This document shows, one piece after another, positions 1-5,046 of a stretch of DNA of 5,046 bases (positions within the stretch are counted from its first letter, which is position 1; every line of letters starts with the position of its first letter). The notes beneath the pieces were generated by a model, which had not been told where the DNA came from, searched no databases, and worked only from the letters and a program-made list of their open reading frames with translations. Position numbers and translations under genes: made by a program. Source of the DNA: an uncultured Devosia sp. (GTDB taxonomy: Bacteria > Pseudomonadota > Alphaproteobacteria > Rhizobiales > Devosiaceae); assembly GCA_934553185.1 (NCBI GenBank), contig CAKTFF010000193.1, forward strand, positions 1 through 5,046, in the 5' to 3' direction.

Positions 1-991
1 CAAACTTGGCTTGGCGCCTGAACAAGGGCAGCCCGACGCTGGTGAGTTGCGCACCAGCCTGTGCGGCCTTGATCTGGCCAACCCTGTCGGCATGGCCGCG
101 GGCTTCGACAAGAATGCCGAAGTGGCTCGCCCACTAGCCCGCCTCGGCTTCGGCATGGTTGAAATTGGCACGGTCACGCCACGCCCGCAGGAGGGCAACA
201 GCAAGCCGCGTTTGTTCCGCCTGGCGGAAGCCGGTGGGGTCATCAACCGCATGGGCTTCAACAACGAAGGCCATCAGGCCGCTTTCGAGCGGTTGCGCAG
301 CCAGCGCATCGCCGCAGCGCTGGGCGTCAACATCGGCGCCAACAAGGACAGCCCCGACTTCGTTGCCGACTATGTGCTGGGCGTGCAGCGTTTCGCTGAC
401 CTAGCCGATTATCTCACGGTCAACGTTTCATCGCCCAATACCCCAGGCCTCCGCGACCTTCAGGCCGACGACGCCCTACGCCGCCTGCTGGGCGAGGTGC
501 TCTCCGCGCGCGCCAAGGCGCGCACCAGGGTGCCGGTCTTCCTCAAGATCGCCCCCGATCTCGACGAAACCGCGCTCGACCGCATCGCAGCCGTGGTCCT
601 TGCCACAGATCTCGATGGCCTGATCGTGTCCAACACTACCCTGTCGCGCGATGGTGTCGCCCACCTCGACAACGCGGACCAAACCGGCGGGCTGTCCGGC
701 AAACCCCTGTTCAAGCTCTCCACCCGCCGACTCGCCCAAATGCGCCAGCGCGTCGGCGCGCTGCCCATCATCGGGGTTGGCGGCATTCATTCCCCACAAA
801 CCGCCATCGCCAAGTTCGAAGCGGGTGCCAACGCCATTCAGCTTTATTCGGCTCTGGTGTTTGGCGGGCTCGATCTGCTCGACGAGATCAAGCGTGGCCT
901 TGTCGCCGCAGTCCGTGCCCACGGCAAAACCAACATCGCCCAACTGGTCGGCACAAAAACCGGCCCTTGGGCAGAAGGCACCGCTCGCTAG
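1..991 (+). CDS. pyrD: Dihydroorotate dehydrogenase (quinone), class 2, 5'-partial
   Basis: Oxidises dihydroorotate to orotate in de novo pyrimidine synthesis, passing electrons through FMN to membrane quinone. The frame is open from position 2 (K-L-G-L-A-P...), so the TTG at 11 is probably internal. Class 2 enzymes are about 340-365 residues and begin with a membrane-associated helical segment; roughly 30-35 N-terminal residues should lie upstream. Counting that TTG as residue 1, family motifs appear in order: AAGFDKN (29-35), GTVTPRPQEGNSKPRLFR (53-70), NRMGFNN (79-85), NVSSPNTPGLR (138-148) with Ser141 matching the catalytic base serine that separates class 2 from cysteine-using class 1, FLKIAPDL (Lys179), SNTT (207-210), GGLSGKP (226-232), GVGGI (255-259) and QLYSALV (277-283). 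All key residues are present and no frameshift is seen. The stop TAG (989-991) overlaps the convergent regulator gene. The identification is secure; only the start is unknown. Confidence 0.97.
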   Translation, partial: KLGLAPEQGQPDAGELRTSLCGLDLANPVGMAAGFDKNAEVARPLARLGFGMVEIGTVTPRPQEGNSKPRLFRLAEAGGVINRMGFNNEGHQAAFERLRSQRIAAALGVNIGANKDSPDFVADYVLGVQRFADLADYLTVNVSSPNTPGLRDLQADDALRRLLGEVLSARAKARTRVPVFLKIAPDLDETALDRIAAVVLATDLDGLIVSNTTLSRDGVAHLDNADQTGGLSGKPLFKLSTRRLAQMRQRVGALPIIGVGGIHSPQTAIAKFEAGANAIQLYSALVFGGLDLLDEIKRGLVAAVRAHGKTNIAQLVGTKTGPWAEGTAR

Positions 992-1659
992 CTGCTTTCC
1001 GTGCCAATCGAGAACAGGGCCTCGAACTGCCCGTCCTCGATCCGCGAGGCGGCGATCACTGCCTGGGTGCGGCTGTCCACATCGAGCTTCTGCAGAATGG
1101 CCGACACATGGGCCTTGACCGTTGCCTCCGAGATCGTCAGCTCATAGGCGATCTGCTTGTTCATCAAACCGTCGCTGAGCATCATCAGCACGCGCACCTG
1201 TTGCGGCGTCAGCGTCGCCAGCCGCCGCATCAGCGCGGTTTGTGCATCCTCTCCGCCCAGCGTCGTGCCCTCGGGCACGAAGACCTCGCCCGACAGCACC
1301 GTTTCGATCGCCCGGCGAATTTCCGTCGGCCCCACGGATTTGTGAAGATAGCCTGCCGCACCCAATTCGAACGCCCGGCGCACCACCGTATTGTCTTCCA
1401 CCGCCGAGATGATCATCACCGGAATATCGGGATATTGCGCCCGCAGAAGGAGCAGCCCCGAGAACCCGCGCACGCCCGGCATGTTAAGGTCGAGCAGCAC
1501 CAGGTCGCAGTCGCGGTCGGCATCCAGCGCCTGGCTCAACCCATGGAGATCGCCCGCTTCTTCAACGCTGATCGCCGCATCGCCTCCCGACAAGGTCTGC
1601 CGCAAAGCCGCCCGGAACAGGGGATGGTCGTCCACGATGATGATGCGACGGCGGGTCAT
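988..1659 (-). CDS. NarL/FixJ-family two-component response regulator (REC + LuxR-type HTH)
   Basis: A 223-residue cytoplasmic response regulator that should bind DNA once phosphorylated by a histidine kinase. The receiver domain (about 4-122) shows the acidic pair Asp10-Asp11, phospho-acceptor Asp57 in LLDLNMPG, Ser85 at the conserved Ser/Thr switch site and Lys107 in LHKS. A linker leads to a LuxR-type helix-turn-helix (about 147-208): LTPQQVRVLMMLSDGLMNKQ, then SEATVKAHVSAILQKL as the recognition region. The length is normal for the family. I chose ATG at 1657-1659 because the protein then begins MTRRRIIIVDDHP, directly at the first receiver strand, and GAGGAG sits nine bases upstream. An in-frame ATG at 1704 would add 15 residues unlike the fold. 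The HTH resembles the AgmR/ErdR type from memory, but I cannot assign the regulon. No kinase gene is visible nearby, so the partner is unknown. It is divergent from the podJ-like gene and convergent with pyrD. Confidence 0.93.
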   Translation of the reverse strand: MTRRRIIIVDDHPLFRAALRQTLSGGDAAISVEEAGDLHGLSQALDADRDCDLVLLDLNMPGVRGFSGLLLLRAQYPDIPVMIISAVEDNTVVRRAFELGAAGYLHKSVGPTEIRRAIETVLSGEVFVPEGTTLGGEDAQTALMRRLATLTPQQVRVLMMLSDGLMNKQIAYELTISEATVKAHVSAILQKLDVDSRTQAVIAASRIEDGQFEALFSIGTESS

Positions 1660-1668
1660 GAAGGAAGG

Positions 1669-1674
1669 CTCCTC
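1669..1674 (-). promoter_or_regulatory. Ribosome binding site of the response regulator
   Basis: On the minus strand GAGGAG lies nine bases before the ATG at 1659. It supports the 223-residue start over the upstream in-frame ATG at 1704, for which the same GAGGAG would fall inside the coding sequence (as Glu-Glu). Confidence 0.75.
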
Positions 1675-1770
1675 GCTAGCTCGGTCGGCGACAGGCAAGC
1701 GCACAATGAACCGAGTTCAAGGTTAACAAAATCAGTCTTTTGGCCTAGCGCTGTCGCAATATGTAGCAGT

Positions 1771-1789
1771 GGTTAACGGCTTGTTAACC
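1771..1789. repeat. Perfect 7-bp inverted repeat with 5-bp spacer
   Basis: GGTTAAC (1771-1777) and its exact reverse complement GTTAACC (1783-1789) flank GGCTT. Each arm contains the six-base palindrome GTTAAC. No T-run follows, and it lies upstream of the podJ-like gene rather than after a gene, so it is better read as an operator dyad coinciding with the CtrA-type box than as a terminator. Confidence 0.65.
1773..1788 (+). promoter_or_regulatory. Putative CtrA binding box (TTAA-N7-TTAAC)
   Basis: The sequence TTAACGGCTTGTTAAC matches the full CtrA consensus TTAA-N7-TTAAC at every fixed position. CtrA is the master cell-cycle response regulator of alphaproteobacteria and binds as a dimer with half-sites one helical turn apart. 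A degenerate third half-site, TTACC at 1795-1799, continues the same 11-bp phase. The box ends 76 bases before the podJ-like ATG and lies 113 bases from the regulator start, so it could serve either promoter; proximity favours the podJ-like gene. Binding is inferred from the motif and from the known cell-cycle control of podJ in Caulobacter. Whether it activates or represses cannot be read from the sequence. Confidence 0.7.
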
Positions 1790-1853
1790 AAGTTTTACCA
1801 AGAGTGAACGCTATTCCTTCGCCTGCGTCGCGAGGGGTCCGCCGTTTCAAGAC

Positions 1854-1858
1854 AGGGA
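1854..1858 (+). promoter_or_regulatory. Ribosome binding site of the podJ-like gene
   Basis: AGGGA lies six bases before the ATG at 1865 and fixes that start. The frame is closed upstream by TGA at 1805-1807, with no ATG or GTG between. The next in-frame ATG (1892, codon 10) has only a weak AGG immediately before it. Confidence 0.65.
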
Positions 1859-1864
1859 CAAACC

Positions 1865-4800
1865 ATGGTCCGCGCCTACCCCATCCAGGATATGTCCGAC
1901 CAGGCCGCAGAGCCGCAGCCCGGTGAATGGCATGCTCTTCGCGGCGAACTCGTCGCCCTGCTCGATCAGGTCGAGGGCCGCTATGCCGGTGCCGAGCCGT
2001 CCGAGCCGGAACTGAGCGGTTTGTCCCGCCGTGTCCGCACCCTGCGCGACCAGGTGGTTGGTCCCGAGCCAACCGTTCGCCGCCGCGAGGCGCTGCGCAC
2101 GGTGAAGCGCGCCGTGGACCGCTTCAGCGACCGCGACGACATGGCCCCGATCGGCGGCGGAGATGATGCGCTGACCAGCGCCATCGCCGAAATCCGTGGC
2201 CGCCAGATGTCCGGTTTCACGGCCGCCCTGGGCATGCGTCCATCCGACCAGCCCGAATTTCGCGAGCTGACCTCTCTTGTGGGCGGCATTTCCGGCCGCA
2301 TCGAACGCCTCGAAGGCGACCTCAAGAACCAGCGCTCCGGCGGCAATGTGCGTGAAGTCGCCGCCCAGGTGGAGCAACTGACCCATGTGGTGGAACTGCT
2401 GGCCGGCGCCGTTGGCGAAACCGGGCAGGTCAAGCGCCTCGAATCCCAGATCGGTTCGCTCGCGACCCTGATTGAAAGCGGTCCGAGCGTGGACCTGTCG
2501 GCTGTCAACAACCGTCTCGACGATGTTTCGACCACGGTCGGCAAGCTTGCCGAGCTGCAGGCGCGCCAGATGGAGCGCGAGATCGCCCGTGAGGATCGCA
2601 AGGCCAAGGAACCCACCCCGCCCGGCGCTACCGTGCTGATGCCGGCCATGAACGCTATCGAAAAGAGCGTTCGCAATGTTTATGACCGCATCGACTCTAT
2701 TGAGCGCAACTTCGCTCTGTCCTCGGGTGACTTCGAGCGCCTGACCACCGAAATGTCGTCCTTCACCCAGACCATGAAGGACCGTGAAGCGGCCCCAAGC
2801 AAGCTCGTGGCCAAGGTCGATGCGCTCGCCTCGCGCATCGGCAGCATGGAAACCGCCAATGGCGACGTCGCCGGCCTCAAGCAGGACATCATGGCCCTGC
2901 GCGACACGGTCGTGACCGGCATGGAGCCTTATTTCCACCGCCTCGAAACCCAGATCGGGGCGCTGTCCGACCGCATCGTGCCCACCGACACCAGCGAAGT
3001 GGAAAGCCAGCTCAAGCGCCTGATGGCGCGCATGGACGAGACCGGCGCGCAACTCGATGGCCTGGCGCAGCTCTATACCAGCCAGCCGGACACGGCTGAA
3101 ATCGAGGCCATGGCCACCCTTGTGGCCGAGCGCACCAGCGATGCCATGGTCCGCAAGGCGCCGGCGCCTGTCGCCATGTTCGGCCCCGAAAGCCTCGATA
3201 GCCTCGAAGAGCGCCTCAGCAGCCTCCTCAAATCGGTAAGCCACACGCCCGACTACGAAGTGCTGGCCGACATGGTCGCCGAGCGCACCTCCGAGGTATT
3301 TGCCAAGGCGGCTTTGCCCGCTGCTGCCGCCAACGTCACTCAGGAAAGCATCTCAGCGCTTGAAGAGCGCGTGGCCGCCCTGTTCAGCGCCGCTGGCGTC
3401 CCGGATTACGAAGTTCTCGCCACCATGGTCGCGGCACGCACGTCCGAAGCCGTTGCCAAATCTGCCGTCCCACAGGGCGCCAACGACCTCACCGAGGAAA
3501 GCATGACCGCGCTGGAAAAGCGCATGGCGGCTTTGCTCAACACGGCCGGCCGCGACACCGCGGATCGCCTGACGCGTCTCGAAATCGCGCTCGAGCGGCG
3601 GCAGGATCCGGTTCTGGCGCCTGTTTCAGCGACCTCCGGCACCCATGCGGACACCGAAGAGGAAGAGGAGCGCCGCCGCTTCGACGCGGTGATGGCCGCT
3701 TTGTCCCTGCCCGAAGCACGCGACGAAATGCCTGCCAGCCCGGCCAAGGACGCTCCCCTGGTCGACCCCGGCTTCCCCGACGCCCCGGTCGCCAAGGAGC
3801 GGGCACCCGTTTCGCCCAAGGCGCCAGAGCCAGCCCATCCCGGCTTCGATCCCGCCAACATTGCCCGGCCACCCCGTCCGCAGTCGAGCTTTGCCGAGCC
3901 CGACACAGATCCCTTTGCCCATCCGGTTGAGCCTGTTGTGCCGCCGCGCACCGAAGCGCCGATCAGCCAGAGCAGCACCAGCACCTTCGTGGCCGCGGCT
4001 CGCCGGGCTCAACGCGCGCGTCTCGAAGAAACCGCATCGCCTGCTGCAGTTTCGGGAAATTCGCTGATCAGCCGCGCCCTGGGTCGCGCCAAGACGGCCG
4101 AACCGCAGCCCGAGCCTCAGGCGCCTGCAAAACCAGCCAAGCCGGTCAAGGAGAAAAAGCTCAAGGCTCAGCCCGCCGCTGCTGCCCCGGCCTCGGTTTC
4201 CGAAACGGTTGCGGAAGCACCGGCACAGCAGAGCTTCCTTGCCCGTCATCGCCGCCCGCTTCTGCTGGCCGCGACCCTGGCCGCCGTCTCGCTTCTGGCG
4301 CTCAACCTCGTCATGCAGCGCATGAACCCGCCCAACGACGTGGTGCCCGCTGCCATCGAAGCCCCTGCAGCGATCGAAGCGCCCATTGAGCCAGTCGTGC
4401 CCGCCGTCGAACCTGCAGCCAGCGATGAACTGTCGGATGCAGCGCCCGCGACGCGCGTGATCGACATGGTGGATGATACCGCCACCGCCTCGATCGACCC
4501 TGACCAGACCGTGGCCCTGTCCGAGCCCGTTGAAGCCACGCCCATGCCGCCCATGGTCATGGCGAGCACCGGTGTCCCAACGGCTGAACTCGCGCCGCTT
4601 GCTCCGCCCGCTGACCTCGCTCCCGAGGAAACCGGCAGCATTCCCGCAGCCGAGATCGAAGAAGAGCCCTACGCCCTGCCACCCGAAGCGGCCGGCCCGC
4701 TTGAACTGCGCCAGGCTGCTGCCGATGGCGATGCCCGTGCCCAGTTCGAGGTCGGTGCCATCTACACCGAAGGTCGTGCGGTCGAGCAGGATTATGCCGA

Positions 4801-5046
4801 AGCCGCCAAGTGGTACGAGCGCGCCGCAGCACAGGGTTTCGTTCCGGCACAGTATCGCCTCGGCAACCTCTACGAGGCGGGCCAGGGCGTCGAAAAAGAC
4901 GTCGAGGTGGCCAAGATCTGGTATCAGCGCGGCGCCGAAGCGGGCAACCGCATGGCCATGCACAATCTGGCAGCCCTTTATGCCGGTGGCCTCCTGGGAG
5001 ATCAGGAGTTCGAAACCGCAGCCGAATGGTTCAGCAAGGCGGCGGC
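1865..5046 (+). CDS. podJ: PodJ-like polar organelle development/localization protein with Sel1 repeats, 3'-partial
   Basis: The frame is open for 1060 codons from ATG 1865 to the window edge. PodJ proteins are bitopic inner-membrane scaffolds that mark a cell pole and recruit polarity and signalling factors. Seen in order: a charged N-terminus; a helical, probably coiled-coil region (about 130-250 and 259-410) with heptad-like leucines and many Glu/Arg; three 51-residue repeats (411-563); an acidic run EEEEE (598-602); a Pro/Ala-rich linker with the motif TFVAAARRA (707-715); basic residues ARHRR (793-797); one transmembrane helix (about 799-817); a Pro/Ala/Glu-rich segment (821-945); and Sel1-like repeats from about 956. 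The positive-inside rule puts the N-terminus in the cytoplasm and the Sel1 repeats in the periplasm, as in Caulobacter PodJ. Family members often end in a peptidoglycan-binding domain, which would lie beyond the window. No frameshift is seen. The architecture supports PodJ strongly; another Sel1 membrane scaffold is the main alternative. A CtrA-type box lies upstream. Confidence 0.82.
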   Translation, partial: MVRAYPIQDMSDQAAEPQPGEWHALRGELVALLDQVEGRYAGAEPSEPELSGLSRRVRTLRDQVVGPEPTVRRREALRTVKRAVDRFSDRDDMAPIGGGDDALTSAIAEIRGRQMSGFTAALGMRPSDQPEFRELTSLVGGISGRIERLEGDLKNQRSGGNVREVAAQVEQLTHVVELLAGAVGETGQVKRLESQIGSLATLIESGPSVDLSAVNNRLDDVSTTVGKLAELQARQMEREIAREDRKAKEPTPPGATVLMPAMNAIEKSVRNVYDRIDSIERNFALSSGDFERLTTEMSSFTQTMKDREAAPSKLVAKVDALASRIGSMETANGDVAGLKQDIMALRDTVVTGMEPYFHRLETQIGALSDRIVPTDTSEVESQLKRLMARMDETGAQLDGLAQLYTSQPDTAEIEAMATLVAERTSDAMVRKAPAPVAMFGPESLDSLEERLSSLLKSVSHTPDYEVLADMVAERTSEVFAKAALPAAAANVTQESISALEERVAALFSAAGVPDYEVLATMVAARTSEAVAKSAVPQGANDLTEESMTALEKRMAALLNTAGRDTADRLTRLEIALERRQDPVLAPVSATSGTHADTEEEEERRRFDAVMAALSLPEARDEMPASPAKDAPLVDPGFPDAPVAKERAPVSPKAPEPAHPGFDPANIARPPRPQSSFAEPDTDPFAHPVEPVVPPRTEAPISQSSTSTFVAAARRAQRARLEETASPAAVSGNSLISRALGRAKTAEPQPEPQAPAKPAKPVKEKKLKAQPAAAAPASVSETVAEAPAQQSFLARHRRPLLLAATLAAVSLLALNLVMQRMNPPNDVVPAAIEAPAAIEAPIEPVVPAVEPAASDELSDAAPATRVIDMVDDTATASIDPDQTVALSEPVEATPMPPMVMASTGVPTAELAPLAPPADLAPEETGSIPAAEIEEEPYALPPEAAGPLELRQAAADGDARAQFEVGAIYTEGRAVEQDYAEAAKWYERAAAQGFVPAQYRLGNLYEAGQGVEKDVEVAKIWYQRGAEAGNRMAMHNLAALYAGGLLGDQEFETAAEWFSKAA
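3095..3553 (+). repeat. Three tandem 51-residue (153-bp) repeats inside the podJ-like gene
   Basis: Copies cover residues 411-461, 462-512 and 513-563. Each has M-V-A-x-R-T-S-[DE] (L-V-A in copy 1) near the start and an [ED]-S-[LIM]-x-[SA]-L-E-[EK]-R-[LVM] helix near the end. Copies 2 and 3 both begin PDYEVLA and by eye share 31 of 51 residues; copy 1 is more diverged and has a small indel around its Pro/Ala stretch. Each unit probably forms two helices, extending the cytoplasmic scaffold by in-frame duplication. I do not recognise it as a named domain. Confidence 0.8.
4259..4315 (+). other. Single transmembrane helix of the PodJ-like protein
   Basis: Codons 799-817 encode 19 mostly apolar residues, LLLAATLAAVSLLALNLVM, flanked by ARHRRP on the N-terminal side and QRMNPP on the C-terminal side. 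It is the only hydrophobic stretch long enough to span a membrane in the 1060 visible residues, and there is no N-terminal signal peptide. The protein is therefore predicted to be bitopic, with about 800 residues in the cytoplasm and the rest in the periplasm. Confidence 0.85.
4730..5046 (+). repeat. Sel1-like (TPR-related) repeats, two complete and one cut by the window edge
   Basis: Repeat 1 (about residues 956-991) reads DARAQFEVGAIYTEG, then VEQDYAEAAKWYERAAAQG. Repeat 2 (about 992-1027) reads PAQYRLGNLYEAGQGVEKD, then AKIWYQRGAEAG. Repeat 3 starts at about 1028 (NRMAMHNLAALYAGG) and is still open at AAEWFSKAA. The A-x-x-x-L-G-x-x-Y-x-x-G and A-x-x-W-Y/F-x-x-A-A-x-x-G pattern is diagnostic of Sel1 repeats, which act as protein-protein interaction solenoids. 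In this protein they lie after the membrane helix, hence in the periplasm. Confidence 0.93.

Larger units (their letters stand above)
1660..1864. promoter_or_regulatory. Divergent intergenic control region between the response regulator and the podJ-like gene
   Basis: This 205-bp stretch is the only non-coding gap in the window and must hold the promoters of both flanking genes. Its middle part (about 1720-1820) is visibly richer in A/T than the coding DNA around it. It contains three GTTAAC hexamers (1722-1727, 1772-1777, 1783-1788), the last two forming a CtrA-type box. No convincing sigma-70 -35/-10 pair stands out on either strand; TATTCC at 1812-1817 is a weak -10 candidate for the podJ-like gene. 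I found no GANTC (CcrM methylation) site and no DnaA box in the gap. No small open frame with a good ribosome site was noticed. Confidence 0.7.

Noticed and set aside
11..13. TTG at position 11 as the true start of pyrD
   Set aside because: The frame is open to the left edge and the preceding codons (K-L-G) fit the usual class 2 N-terminal helix. Starting here would remove the membrane-associating segment of a class 2 enzyme.
1660..1704. A 15-residue N-terminal extension of the response regulator from the ATG at 1704
   Set aside because: The receiver fold starts at MTRRRIIIVDDHP, and a good GAGGAG site lies nine bases before the ATG at 1659. The extension is not like any receiver N-terminus.
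967..1776. A 269-codon open frame on the plus strand opposite the response regulator
   Set aside because: It is antisense to a complete receiver plus LuxR-HTH gene with all key residues. Its Arg/His-rich product has no motif.
1771..1789. The inverted repeat as a rho-independent terminator
   Set aside because: The stem is short and A/T-centred, has no following T-run, and lies between divergent starts where no transcript ends.
1847..3244. A 465-codon open frame on the minus strand opposite the podJ-like gene
   Set aside because: It lies wholly antisense to a 1060-codon frame with clear domain architecture. Its translation is a His/Gly/Ala-rich low-complexity string with no recognisable motif, as expected for the complement of high-GC codons.
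3095..3553. The 153-bp periodicity as a mobile or CRISPR-type repeat
   Set aside because: The copies are diverged, contiguous without spacers, in frame, and encode similar protein units, so it is an intragenic protein repeat.
3626..4963. A 445-codon open frame on the minus strand opposite the linker, membrane and Sel1 part of the podJ-like gene
   Set aside because: It is antisense to the membrane helix and Sel1 repeats, which are unmistakable on the plus strand. The product is Gly/Arg-rich with no domain.

Overview
The window reads as chromosomal DNA of a high-GC alphaproteobacterium, most likely of the order Hyphomicrobiales (Rhizobiales). The reasons are the G/C-rich third codon positions, a quinone-type dihydroorotate dehydrogenase with a C-terminal tail that I recall from rhizobia-like bacteria, a PodJ-type polarity protein with Sel1 repeats, and a perfect match to the CtrA cell-cycle box in front of it. 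A Devosia-like genus is possible, but I cannot fix the genus from this sequence alone.

Layout. Positions 1-991 (+) hold the 3' part of pyrD, the fourth step of pyrimidine synthesis; its N-terminus lies upstream of the window. Positions 988-1659 (-) hold a complete NarL/FixJ-type response regulator that runs towards pyrD. The two genes meet tail to tail and overlap by four bases at a CTAG shared by both stop codons. Positions 1660-1864 are the only real intergenic gap (205 bp), lying between divergent genes. It carries GTTAAC motifs and a TTAA-N7-TTAAC CtrA-type box inside a 7-bp inverted repeat. From 1865 to the right edge (+) there is one uninterrupted reading frame of 1060 codons, still open at 5046. 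It encodes a PodJ-like polar organizing protein: a long cytoplasmic helical/coiled-coil region containing three copies of a 51-residue repeat, a Pro/Ala-rich linker, one transmembrane helix, a second Pro/Ala-rich linker on the periplasmic side, and Sel1-like repeats that run off the window.

How the parts relate. pyrD is housekeeping and probably unrelated to the rest. The response regulator and the podJ-like gene share a divergent control region, so one CtrA-type site could act on both. The regulator has no histidine kinase gene beside it within the window. In Caulobacter, podJ belongs to the CtrA/GcrA/DnaA cell-cycle circuit, which fits the box seen here. I see no mobile element, CRISPR array, tRNA, rRNA or horizontally acquired segment. 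Long open frames antisense to the podJ-like gene are shadows of its high-GC codon use.
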